Origin: Devosia sp.
GTDB taxonomy: Bacteria > Pseudomonadota > Alphaproteobacteria > Rhizobiales > Devosiaceae
NCBI GenBank assembly: GCA_017794705.1
Contig: CP051235.1
Span: 993,010-1,057,009 of the forward strand
Length of the DNA: 64,000 nucleotides
Direction of reading: 5' to 3'
The position numbers and the translations under genes were made by a program. The notes below the pieces were generated by a model that was given only the letters and a program-made list of their open reading frames with translations, did no database searches and was not told where the DNA came from. Within the stretch, counting starts at the first letter, position 1, and each line of letters begins with the position of its first letter. This document shows, piece by piece, positions 25,652-33,513 of this stretch.

Positions 25652-26485
25652 ATGATCAAGAGCTCTGTTTCTGATCTCATCTACTCGCATGCTTCCTCAA
25701 GAAACCTCTTGGACCTCGTGGTTCCCAGTGGGGTCGATCGTCCACCGCTGATCGTTTTCATCCACGGTGGTGCCTTTCACCTTGGCGACAAAACGGATGC
25801 CGCCGTAGAAAGGCAGGCACTGGTTGAGGCCGGATTCGCCGTGTCCTCCGTCAACTACAGGTTCTCTACAGACGCGATCTGGCCGGCGCAGCTCGAAGAT
25901 TTGAGCTGTGCTTTCGACTTCCTTCGAGCCAACGCGGACGAATTTGGTTACGATGCGTCACGTCTTGCAAGTTTTGGACCCTCCGCCGGCGGACACCTGT
26001 CTGCATCGTGCGGTATCGCTTTCTCCGCAAATCCATCGACTCGCCTGATCGCCAGCGTTGTCTGGTATCCCCCGATCGACTTCCCAAACATGGACGCCGA
26101 TATCGAAGCAACAACGGTCGTTCGTGCAACCGGCAGGAACGACGCTCCAGACAGTCCCGAAAGCATGTTGATCGGCGCGACGGTTTCAGAGAACCGCGAA
26201 CGCGCGCGTTTGGCCGGCCCATTGGGGTTGCTGGGGCAACTTGAACCGGGAACAGCCTTGCCGCGGTTCCTCATCATGCACGGGGCAAAGGATCCATATA
26301 TCGCCGCAAAGCAATCGTGGCGACTTCACAATGCGATCAAAGCTTTCGGCACCTGCCCGGAGCTACAAATCGATATCCTTCCTGAAGGCACTCACGGCGG
26401 CGGACAGTTTGAAGAGCCCGGCGCTATCGGGCGGGTCATCGATTTTCTCAAGCAAAGCTTCGCAGCTCAGCCCGGCAATGTGTAG
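25652..26485 (+). CDS. Alpha/beta-hydrolase esterase (HGG/GxSxG type)
   Basis: A 277-residue hydrolase with the HGGAF oxyanion motif near residue 30, nucleophile elbow F-G-P-S-A-G-G, and a late H-G-G-G that may hold the catalytic His; an Asp in the M-H-G-A-K-D-P segment completes the set. This is the BD-FAE/NlhH-like carboxylesterase group, which often deacetylates or de-esterifies sugars and aromatic esters. The ATG at 25652 has AGG upstream and lies inside the stop of a possible 33-codon leader. It is the first clear gene of the ribose-type transporter operon, so a sugar ester is a likely substrate. Confidence 0.85.
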   Translation: MIKSSVSDLIYSHASSRNLLDLVVPSGVDRPPLIVFIHGGAFHLGDKTDAAVERQALVEAGFAVSSVNYRFSTDAIWPAQLEDLSCAFDFLRANADEFGYDASRLASFGPSAGGHLSASCGIAFSANPSTRLIASVVWYPPIDFPNMDADIEATTVVRATGRNDAPDSPESMLIGATVSENRERARLAGPLGLLGQLEPGTALPRFLIMHGAKDPYIAAKQSWRLHNAIKAFGTCPELQIDILPEGTHGGGQFEEPGAIGRVIDFLKQSFAAQPGNV

Positions 26486-26496
26486 CGGAGCCGACA

Positions 26497-27552
26497 ATGA
26501 CGACCAACTCAGAGCAAAAACAAATGACACCAAGTTCTCCCAGCAAGCCAGAATCACGAAAGGATCTGACCAGGAACGAGAGTTGGTCAGTCCGTCGGCT
26601 GGCCACCGCGGACTGGTCAAGCGCCGTCTTCGCCCTGATCGTGGTTCTCGCGGTTGTGGGATTTTTCCACCCAAACTTTCTCGCTCCGGGGCAACTGATC
26701 AATGTGCTTCAGAACTCGGTCTATGCAGCGCTAATTGCCGCCGGACTGGTGTTCCTGATCCCGCAGAACGAGATCGACCTGTCAGTCGGAGGCAACTACA
26801 TACTGACCGGTGTGCTTGCCGCCCTCATGATGCGGGCGGGCATGAATCCCATGCTTGCCGCAGCAATCGCCCTATGTGCTGCTATGTCGGTGGGCCTTTT
26901 GAACGCGTTCACCAGTCAGTTGATTGGAATCCCTTCCCTTATTGGCACCCTTGCCATGGGATGGATGCTCCGCGGGCTTGCGCTTGCTCTGGCAAATGGC
27001 ACCCAAGTAACGGGCCTGCCTATGTTTGATCCGCTGTTCAACATCCTTGGCGGCGGAAAGGTCGCAAGCGTCCCGGTCTCAGTCATCCTACTTGTAGTGG
27101 TGGGCATCGTCCTGACGATTGTTATGCGCAATACCCCATTCGGATACAGGGTGCGCCAGATTGGGTCGAACGCCGACGCTGCCGAATTTTCTGGCATCCC
27201 AATCAAGGCGACGCGGACCGCGGGATTTGTGCTTGCAGCTTTCATGGCAGGACTCGCCGGGATAGTTGCACTGACCTTCTTCACCATCGGCGACCCTCAA
27301 AGCGGGGGTGGAATAGAGCTATTTGCCGTCGCTGGCGCCGTCATTGGCGGCACGCCACTCGCCGGCGGCAGGGCCACTGTATTCGGTGCGATCGTCGGCG
27401 CGGTGCTTCTTACGGCGGTCGCGGTAGGACTTGTTTATTTCCAGATTCCAGCAACCTGGGCGCAGTTCGCCACCGGGGCAGTCATTCTTGGCGCGGTATC
27501 GGTCGACGGGCTGGTGCAAAGACAAAGGCGAATTTCGTCCGAAGGTGAGTGA
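26497..27552 (+). CDS. Sugar ABC transporter permease, RbsC type
   Basis: A 351-residue CUT2-type permease. A polar N-terminus of about 40 residues is followed by multiple helices; the family marker region reads I-P-Q-N-E-I-D-L-S-V-G-G-N-Y, and the EAA-like loop lies in RQIGSNADAAEFSGIPIKATRTAGF. The start has CGGAG upstream, 11 bases after the esterase stop. CUT2 importers usually use a single permease gene as a homodimer, consistent with no second permease here. Confidence 0.92.
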   Translation: MTTNSEQKQMTPSSPSKPESRKDLTRNESWSVRRLATADWSSAVFALIVVLAVVGFFHPNFLAPGQLINVLQNSVYAALIAAGLVFLIPQNEIDLSVGGNYILTGVLAALMMRAGMNPMLAAAIALCAAMSVGLLNAFTSQLIGIPSLIGTLAMGWMLRGLALALANGTQVTGLPMFDPLFNILGGGKVASVPVSVILLVVVGIVLTIVMRNTPFGYRVRQIGSNADAAEFSGIPIKATRTAGFVLAAFMAGLAGIVALTFFTIGDPQSGGGIELFAVAGAVIGGTPLAGGRATVFGAIVGAVLLTAVAVGLVYFQIPATWAQFATGAVILGAVSVDGLVQRQRRISSEGE

Positions 27553-27627
27553 CCTCGGACTTCAAAGCCCGGCGGCTCGTCCTTCTCGGGCATCCGCGGC
27601 AACGCAAGTCAACAGAAGGAGGAGAAT

Positions 27628-28725
27628 ATGATGAAGAACATTGCTCAACGAACACCAGGCCGATCGTGCTTCAGGCCCTCGCGGCTACTGCTCGCCGGTG
27701 CAGGGCTGATGCTCAGCATGACCGCCGTAACACCGGCCCTTTCTCAAGAAGACGTAGCCCAGTTGGGGTTTGTCTATTGGGAGACGAAAACCGACGCGTT
27801 CGTGCAGATGGCTAATGGTGGCAGGGCGGTAGGCATGCTTGATCCGCAGGTCAACGTGCTGACTGCCGCGCCAGATACCGGCGATCCGCAGCGACAAGCT
27901 GCGCTCTTCGGGCCTATTGCACAAACACAGACAGACGGGATTGTGTTGCAGAGTCTGGTGCCTGGTCCCATCACGCGTCCTGTTGTCGAAGCAACTGGGG
28001 CCGGAATTCCAATGGCGGCCATTGACGCACCTCCGCCGGAGGGAACCAACGTCGGACTCTTTATCACGGCAGACAACGTCGGGATTGGAGCGCAATTGGC
28101 CGAACAGGTTTTGGCCCTTGTGCCAGCCGACGCCACCGGCTCAGTGCTGATCGGAAACACCGGCGTGGGCATTCCTCCGCTCGATATGCGCGTTCAGGGC
28201 ATGATCGGCAAGATCGAGGAACTTCGCCCCGACCTTACCATCGTCGGTCCGGTAGCAACAAACGGCGTCAGTGCCTCCTCAGCGGAAGTCTACGCAGCTT
28301 GGGAGGCTCTCCTGCGCAACAATTCTGATGCCGTTGCGGTGCTGGCACCGAGCGCACAGGATGCAACGGCTTGGGGGCTGCTCGCGCAGCGCACAGACTT
28401 CGATCTACCCTCGGGCGGGTTCGATTTGGAAGCCGGCAACCTGCAAGCGGTGAAGAATGGTTTCGTCGACTACATCATGTCGCCAGGGCACTGGCTGAGT
28501 GGCTATCTGGCAACAAGGGCATTGGCCAATGCGGCTCTTGGTGAAGCTGATCTGATTCAAGGTCTACTTCTGGTTCCTGGAGAGCTCGTCAGCTCCGAAA
28601 ATATTGACGAGATCATCGCGCGCCAGTCGAGCGAGGAGACTGTGGCTGCCGCGCTAGCTCCGGTTGGCGACGACATTCTCGCCAATGCCGATCAATACAT
28701 CGTCGGTCCCTGGCCGCCACAATAG
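27628..28725 (+). CDS. Periplasmic sugar-binding protein, RbsB type
   Basis: A 365-residue Peripla_BP_4-type protein. The ribosome site AAGGAGGAG precedes ATG-ATG at 27628. A basic, 40-residue signal peptide ends near ALSQ, giving a mature protein starting EDVAQLGFVYWETKTDAFVQMANGG, the usual first strand and helix. The lobe (FGPIAQTQTDGIVLQSLVP and GPITRPVVEATGAGIPMAAIDAP) matches ribose/galactose-binding proteins. It lies between permease and ATPase, a less common but recurrent CUT2 order. Confidence 0.9.
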   Translation: MMKNIAQRTPGRSCFRPSRLLLAGAGLMLSMTAVTPALSQEDVAQLGFVYWETKTDAFVQMANGGRAVGMLDPQVNVLTAAPDTGDPQRQAALFGPIAQTQTDGIVLQSLVPGPITRPVVEATGAGIPMAAIDAPPPEGTNVGLFITADNVGIGAQLAEQVLALVPADATGSVLIGNTGVGIPPLDMRVQGMIGKIEELRPDLTIVGPVATNGVSASSAEVYAAWEALLRNNSDAVAVLAPSAQDATAWGLLAQRTDFDLPSGGFDLEAGNLQAVKNGFVDYIMSPGHWLSGYLATRALANAALGEADLIQGLLLVPGELVSSENIDEIIARQSSEETVAAALAPVGDDILANADQYIVGPWPPQ

Positions 28726-28742
28726 GGACTGGAGTAACGGGA

Positions 28743-30290
28743 ATGGCGTCGCTGGAAGCTCGCGGCATCCGCAAAGCATACGGTGGAGTTGTGGCACTGA
28801 AAGGTGTCGACTTCGAAGTGCAACCGGGAAGCGTTCATGCTTTGTTGGGCGAGAACGGAGCGGGCAAGTCTACTCTGGTCAAGATCATGACTGGCGCGGT
28901 GCGGGCCGACAGCGGCACTTTGAAGCTTGACGGAACTGAGGCGTCCTTCGTCAACACTGCCAACGCCGTGAAACATGGCGTTGCAGTGGTGGCGCAGGAA
29001 CTTAGCCTGTTTCCGCATCTCGACATTCTCGACAACATGTTCCCCATGCGCGAACCGCGCATGGGGCCGCTCATCAATAGGCAGACGATGCGTGAACTTG
29101 CGACCCCGATTTTGGAAGAACTCGGTATCGATCGTCCGATCACCACCATGGTTTCCGAGCTTTCACTCGCCGAAAGGCAACTGGTCGAGATTGCCAAGGC
29201 TCTTGTGGCGAGTCCGAGAGTTCTGCTGCTGGATGAACCTACCTCGGCGTTGGAGACGGGTGCCGCCGACAGACTGCTCAAGATCTTGCGGATCCTTCGG
29301 GACCGAAACGTCGCAGTTGTCTTCGTCTCCCACATCCTCGAAGAGGTAATGAGCCTTTGCGATCAAGTTACAGTGCTTAGAGACGGAAGCGTGGTGCTCG
29401 CAGGAGCCGACGTATCCAAGCTTTCGATCCACGAGATAGTCGATGCGATGTTGGGCAAGACCCTCGAAGCGGATTGTCAGCGAAGAGAGCCCGAAACGCC
29501 AGCGACTGACCTCAATCTGCCGAGCTCAGTTGTAGCACCTGTCGCACACGACAGCGGCCTCAACGTTTCCAATGTCTCTTCCGCCGCGGGTCTTCATGCC
29601 GTCAGCTTGAAGGTGAAGCGAGGCGAAGTCATTGGCCTTTCAGGGTTGGACGGTTCTGGAGCCAATGCGCTGTTGAGAGCCGTAGCGGGACTGGCGCCAA
29701 TCAATGCTGGACAGATTACACTGCCTGGTGGTCGGCCCCGGCCAAGGAATTTCAGGCAGGCTATAGCCAGTGGAGTGGCATTTGTTTCAGGTGATCGCCG
29801 CAAGCTTGGACTGATGCTGGACAAGCCCATCTGGGAAAACATCGTTCAGGTGACGGCCATGGGACTTGCACGGGAAGGGTGGTTCCTCCGAGCCGAGCAC
29901 CTGAAAAAGGCCGCTGGCGCGCTCGCAAATATGTTGGGAGTGCGAGCAGCCTCGGTCAACGCGCCGGCCGGTTCGCTTTCCGGAGGCAATCAACAAAAGG
30001 TTGTCGTTGCCAAATGGCTGAACGCGCGGCCGAGCGTCATACTTCTCGACGACCCTACCCGCGGTGTCGACGTTGGCGCCAGGGCAGAGATTAACGGGCT
30101 GCTGCGTAAGGTCGCCGAAGAAGGTGCAGTGGTCATCTATTCGTCTACTGACCTTGAGGAACTCGCTAATAGCTGTGATCGTGTCTACGTTTTCTTTCGT
30201 GGCGAGGTCTGCGCTGAGCTGACAGGGGCCTCGCTAACACCTAGTGCCTTGCTCGAAGTGATGAACACCGGTGCGCCAATTCTGAATTAG
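28743..30290 (+). CDS. Sugar ABC transporter ATP-binding protein, RbsA type (duplicated NBD)
   Basis: A 515-residue ATPase with two fused nucleotide-binding domains. NBD1 is complete: Walker [10 protein letters not shown], signature LSLAERQ, Walker B VLLLDEPTSALE. NBD2 has a degenerate Walker A (GLDGSGANAL, no GK-S/T), a normal signature LSGGNQQK and Walker B VILLDDPTRGVD, the typical RbsA asymmetry. It is last in the ROK-controlled operon. The 17-base gap to the binding protein has GGAG as ribosome site. Confidence 0.94.
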   Translation: MASLEARGIRKAYGGVVALKGVDFEVQPGSVHALLGENGAGKSTLVKIMTGAVRADSGTLKLDGTEASFVNTANAVKHGVAVVAQELSLFPHLDILDNMFPMREPRMGPLINRQTMRELATPILEELGIDRPITTMVSELSLAERQLVEIAKALVASPRVLLLDEPTSALETGAADRLLKILRILRDRNVAVVFVSHILEEVMSLCDQVTVLRDGSVVLAGADVSKLSIHEIVDAMLGKTLEADCQRREPETPATDLNLPSSVVAPVAHDSGLNVSNVSSAAGLHAVSLKVKRGEVIGLSGLDGSGANALLRAVAGLAPINAGQITLPGGRPRPRNFRQAIASGVAFVSGDRRKLGLMLDKPIWENIVQVTAMGLAREGWFLRAEHLKKAAGALANMLGVRAASVNAPAGSLSGGNQQKVVVAKWLNARPSVILLDDPTRGVDVGARAEINGLLRKVAEEGAVVIYSSTDLEELANSCDRVYVFFRGEVCAELTGASLTPSALLEVMNTGAPILN

Positions 30291-30373
30291 CTGGTCTGCG
30301 GTGGAGGAAAACCAAGCGGGACATAATGACGAATTAACTTCCCACCGAGACCCATCAGGGGATCGCTATGAAT

Positions 30374-30396
30374 TACTCATCTTCAACTGATGAGTA
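30374..30396. promoter_or_regulatory. Perfect inverted repeat before the small HTH gene
   Basis: TACTCATC (30374-30381) and GATGAGTA (30389-30396) form a perfect 8-bp inverted repeat with a 7-base spacer, seven bases before the ATG at 30403. It could be an operator for the HTH protein or an RNA hairpin over its ribosome-binding region; no clear AGGAG is present between it and the start. Confidence 0.5.
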
Positions 30397-30402
30397 TCTC
30401 CT

Positions 30403-30600
30403 ATGTCAAAACCGACTTCAGAACTGGCTGACTTCAGCGCTACGAGGATCGCCAAGATCCGCCACCTCAAATCTCAAAAACAGGTCGCCCAAGAGGCCGG
30501 GTTCGACAGCGTCAACTTCGTGTCGATGTTGAAGCGGGGTGACGCTAAGTTACCAATCGACCGCGTTCCCTCGTTCTCGGCCGCTCTCCAAAGTCTCTGA
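30403..30600 (+). CDS. Small XRE-like helix-turn-helix protein, probably C-terminally truncated
   Basis: A 65-residue protein. The segment I-A-K-I-R-H-L-K-S-Q-K-Q-V-A-Q-E-A-G-F and V-S-M-L-K-R-G-D-A-K-L-P-I-D-R-V-P matches small Rhizobiales helix-turn-helix proteins, which normally continue 20 or more residues after a P-x-L-A-K-A-L segment. Here the frame stops at A-L-Q-S-L, and downstream frames show no recognisable remainder, so it may be a shortened or decaying copy. The perfect palindrome just upstream suggests self-regulation. It has no obvious tie to the flanking transporter operons. Confidence 0.55.
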   Translation: MSKPTSELADFSATRIAKIRHLKSQKQVAQEAGFDSVNFVSMLKRGDAKLPIDRVPSFSAALQSL

Positions 30601-31104
30601 AGGTTACAGGGCGATGGATGAACGTCGGGCTATCAAGACCTTGCTGACTGTTTAGGGCAAGCCGCTGGCCAAGAAGTTGGGTGGCTGATTCATTTAGCCT
30701 GCCGTAGCGTCGGTCCGATTTCGTATGGAAGCATCGAAGTTTCGCTAGATAGCAGAATATCAGCTGGGGGTCTCGCACGGTCCTCTAAGGGCACCCAGAA
30801 ATATAATACGCAGACGACGGCAACTGCCCCGTTGGAACGAAATGTATGCACCTTCTGAACCGGAAGCGTGGTCAATCCGGTTGCACAAAAGATTCTTGTG
30901 CGCGTGAAACTGGCAAATCGGCCGTTTGTCTGTTGATGGGAAATTCGGATCCGAATTGCGGCGGTTCGTAGCATCCGCAGTCCGCTTGTGCACCAGTCAG
31001 TTGGCTGATTAGTCTGTTGAGCGGCGCGTCTGCGGCCGCTCAGCAGTAGATTCCGGACGCGACCCCGATTGCACTCTTTCGTTCACACCACACTAGGCCA
31101 AGTC
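30601..31104 (+). other. Intergenic region, no gene recognised
   Basis: About 500 bases with no convincing gene. A minus-strand open frame from 30974 to 30690 has a product with a short hydrophobic run but no family resemblance and no good ribosome site. Base composition is less GC-rich than the neighbours. It may hold remains of the HTH protein's lost C-terminus and the promoter of the oxygenase at 31105. Confidence 0.4.
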
Positions 31105-32073
31105 ATGACCGAAATAGAAATTCCCCTAATCGACGTTTCCGCGCTGAGAGACGGTGACAGTGTGGCGCTCTCCCGTCTTGCATCTCAAATCGGCAAAGCC
31201 TGCCGCACGGTGGGCTTTTTTTATGTGGCCAATCATGGCGTGCCCCAGGAACTGGTCGATCGCGCATTTGCGATCGCCGAAGACTTTTTTGCTGCAGAAG
31301 AGGACATCAAGCTTGGGGCGCTCTACTCCGGCACATCCGGAAACAGGGGCTACATCCCGATGAAAGGTGAGTCCCTGGATCCTGGAAAGCCGGCCGACTT
31401 GAAGGAAGCCTTCAACATTGGTCTCGAACTCGAGAAGGACGATCCTGAATTGCTATCCGGCGCAATGTTTCGGGCGCGCAACCTTTGGCCGAATGTGGAA
31501 GGATTCAAGGAGACCATGTTGTCCTATTTTCGTGCCTGCCATCAGTTAGGCGTCAGCTTGCACCGGGCGTTTGCAGTCGACCTCGACCTCGATCCGGACT
31601 ACTTCTCATCGCAATTGGATAAGCCCATGGCGATCCTGCGCTTGCTTCACTATCCCCCTGCGCCGGACCACCTGGAACTAGGGCAACTTGGTGCCGGCGA
31701 GCACACCGATTATGGATGCGTCACCTTGCTTGCCACAGACGACGTGGGCGGGCTGGAAGTTCGCACACGCCAAGGCGAGTGGCTGAAGGCACCCCACGTG
31801 CCGGGCACCTTTGTCTGCAACATTGGCGATTGCCTGATGCGTTGGACCAACGACACGTATGTGTCCACGCCGCATCGGGTCGTTAGCCCTCCGGGCAAGG
31901 AGCGGTTTTCGATCGCCTTTTTTCTTGACCCCAATCCGGACGCAGAAGTTGCCTGCCTGCCGACCTGTCGGTCAGAGGAGAACCCGGCAAGATACACGCC
32001 CATAAGAGGTGACGAATTCCTGCTAAGCCGCCTCCAGCCTACCTATGAAGCAGCGGGCCTCGTCAAATCCTAA
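31105..32073 (+). CDS. Fe(II)/2-oxoglutarate-type dioxygenase, isopenicillin N synthase-like family
   Basis: A 322-residue protein with the N-terminal DIOX_N region (IPLIDVSALRDGD; CRTVGFFYVANHGVP) and the double-stranded beta-helix core. Metal ligands are His200 and Asp202 (GEHTDYG) and His257, and the 2-oxoglutarate-binding Arg267-x-Ser pattern follows (STPHRVVSPPGKERFSIAFF). The start at 31105 has AGG nearby; an ATG at 31069 would add twelve residues. It is upstream of, but apparently separate from, the biuret operon, whose regulatory region lies between. Substrates in this family include amino acids, flavonoids, ethylene precursors and pyrimidines. Confidence 0.88.
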   Translation: MTEIEIPLIDVSALRDGDSVALSRLASQIGKACRTVGFFYVANHGVPQELVDRAFAIAEDFFAAEEDIKLGALYSGTSGNRGYIPMKGESLDPGKPADLKEAFNIGLELEKDDPELLSGAMFRARNLWPNVEGFKETMLSYFRACHQLGVSLHRAFAVDLDLDPDYFSSQLDKPMAILRLLHYPPAPDHLELGQLGAGEHTDYGCVTLLATDDVGGLEVRTRQGEWLKAPHVPGTFVCNIGDCLMRWTNDTYVSTPHRVVSPPGKERFSIAFFLDPNPDAEVACLPTCRSEENPARYTPIRGDEFLLSRLQPTYEAAGLVKS

Positions 32074-32085
32074 CCCGCGTTCATA

Positions 32086-32100
32086 AATTGTATGCAATAG
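32086..32100 (+). promoter_or_regulatory. GntR operator candidate, biuret transporter operon
   Basis: AATTGTATGCAATAG occurs here and, in inverted orientation, at 42102-42116 before the allophanate hydrolase gene, with all 15 bases identical. The core TTGTATGCAA is a near palindrome of the FCD-type GntR class (TTGTATACAA-like). The FCD regulator encoded at 39662 lies between the two target operons. Binding is inferred. Confidence 0.65.
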
Positions 32101-32197
32101 CTGCAAAAATGCTTAATTTCTAATCGATGTTCTAGGTCGCGATGAAATATTAGGCAGAAACGCAATGCGGCGGTTTACTCTGGCCATGTAAGTGAAA

Positions 32198-32229
32198 AAA
32201 CTAACTTATTGAAATATAACGGTTAGTTT
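32198..32229. promoter_or_regulatory. AT-rich inverted repeat upstream of the sigma-54 promoter
   Basis: AAACTAAC (32198-32205) and GTTAGTTT (32222-32229) form a perfect 8-bp inverted repeat around a 16-base AT-rich spacer. It ends 25 bases before the sigma-54 element. It may be a binding site for an activator or repressor of the biuret transporter operon. No family match is apparent. Confidence 0.45.
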
Positions 32230-32253
32230 CCGCAAAACCCCTATTCGGCGAAT

Positions 32254-32269
32254 TGGCATGGCGCTTGCA
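32254..32269 (+). promoter_or_regulatory. Sigma-54 (RpoN) promoter of the biuret/BMP operon
   Basis: TGGCATG-GCGC-TTGCA matches the -24/-12 consensus TGGCACG-N4-TTGCW at every position but one, with GG and GC ten bases apart as required. The expected start is near 32281, about 50 bases before the ATG of the binding-protein gene. RpoN control would link the operon to nitrogen limitation, which fits its predicted role. Confidence 0.72.
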
Positions 32270-32330
32270 GTCTTTCTGGCAAGCGCGATCACAGACATCG
32301 CGCGTGGACAAGCGCACACGGAGATCGTCT

Positions 32331-33434
32331 ATGTCAGCCAATTCTTTCAACCGCCGCGCCTTTTTGAAGGCCGGTGCCGCGGGTGTTGCCGCCAGCGCCC
32401 TTCCGTTGAACTTTGCCAAAGCCCAAACCCCCGTAGTGCTCGGGGCGGTCTATGTTGGCCCTCGGGACGATTTCGGCTGGAACCAGGCACACGCTGTTTC
32501 CATGGAAATCCTCAAGAGCCTGCCGAATGTCAGCGTTATTGAGGAAGAAAACGTTCCGGAGACCGATGCTGTCTCGCAATCCATGGAGTCCATGATCAAT
32601 CTTGACGGCGCAAACCTGATCCTTGCGACGTCCTTCGGCTACTACAATCCATTTGTGGTGGACCTCGCCAAGAAGTATCCGGACGTGCAGTTTCGCCACG
32701 CGGCCCCGTTGTGGAACGAGGCCTCCGACCCCGCCAACGCTGGCTCCTACTTTCCCTATCTCAACCAGGCCCACTACGTGAATGGTGTCGCTGCCGGTCT
32801 GTCCTCTTCTGGCAAGATCGGATTCGTGGCTGCCAAACCCATCCCATCGGTCCTTTCGAACATCAATTCGGTTCTACTTGGCGCGAAGTCTGTCAATCCG
32901 GATGCGACCGTTCAGGTGATCTTTACGGGTGAATGGAGTTTGCCGGTGCGAGAGGCCGAGGCCACCAATGCCCTGGTCGACGCCGGCGCTGAAGTCATCA
33001 CCTGCCATGTTGATAGCCCCAAGGTGGTCATAGAAACGGCCGAGGGCCGCGGCGTAAAGACTTGCGGTCACAATGCCAGCCAGGCTCCCCTCGCCCCTAC
33101 CGGTTTCATCACCGGGGCGGAATACAAGTGGGAAACCATCTACGCAGGTTATGCCTCGGCGCTGGCGGCCGGCGAACCGCTGCCCAACTTCATGATCGGC
33201 GGCTACAACAACGATATGTTGCGGAACACCGCCTACGGAGCAGGCGCAACCACCGAGGCGATCGCCGCAGCCGATGCCGCCATCGCGGCAATGGTTGCCG
33301 GCGAACCCATCTACAAGGGCATGCTGAAGGACAACCAGGGCAACGTTGTGGTCGACAAGGACTACGACAACTATGATCCCTACCTTGACGGCATGAACTG
33401 GCTTCTCGAAGGCGTTCAAGGCTCAATCACCTGA
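32331..33434 (+). CDS. BMP-family ABC substrate-binding protein with Tat signal
   Basis: A 367-residue Bmp/Med-family periplasmic binding protein. The start at 32331 follows GGAG. The N-terminus carries a Tat signal (N-R-R-A-F-L-K-A-G-A-A-G-V-A-A-S-A-L-P) with probable cleavage after AKA. The mature domain has the family landmarks GAVYVGPRDDFGWNQAH and FGYYNPFVVDLAKKYPDVQF. Related systems import nucleosides, purines and ureides. Here the operon encodes biuret-type hydrolases, so biuret or a similar small ureide is the inferred ligand. Confidence 0.9.
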   Translation: MSANSFNRRAFLKAGAAGVAASALPLNFAKAQTPVVLGAVYVGPRDDFGWNQAHAVSMEILKSLPNVSVIEEENVPETDAVSQSMESMINLDGANLILATSFGYYNPFVVDLAKKYPDVQFRHAAPLWNEASDPANAGSYFPYLNQAHYVNGVAAGLSSSGKIGFVAAKPIPSVLSNINSVLLGAKSVNPDATVQVIFTGEWSLPVREAEATNALVDAGAEVITCHVDSPKVVIETAEGRGVKTCGHNASQAPLAPTGFITGAEYKWETIYAGYASALAAGEPLPNFMIGGYNNDMLRNTAYGAGATTEAIAAADAAIAAMVAGEPIYKGMLKDNQGNVVVDKDYDNYDPYLDGMNWLLEGVQGSIT

Positions 33435-33445
33435 TTGAGTGCAAC

Positions 33446-33479
33446 AGGAACCGGTCATCCGAAAGAATGATCGGTTCCT
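33446..33479 (+). other. Intercistronic hairpin after the BMP binding-protein gene
   Basis: AGGAACCG-G-TCAT pairs with ATGA-T-CGGTTCCT: a 13-bp stem with one G-T wobble and an 8-base loop, 11 bases after the stop. CTCCC follows, not a T-run. It parallels stems after three other binding-protein genes in the window and probably stabilises or attenuates the transcript. Confidence 0.6.
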
Positions 33480-33513
33480 CTCCCATCCGCCTGCAATGCA
33501 AGGTAGATCGTCG

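Noticed and set aside
30690-30974. Minus-strand frame of 94 codons
   Set aside because: No ribosome site, no recognisable domain, and composition typical of a chance frame.
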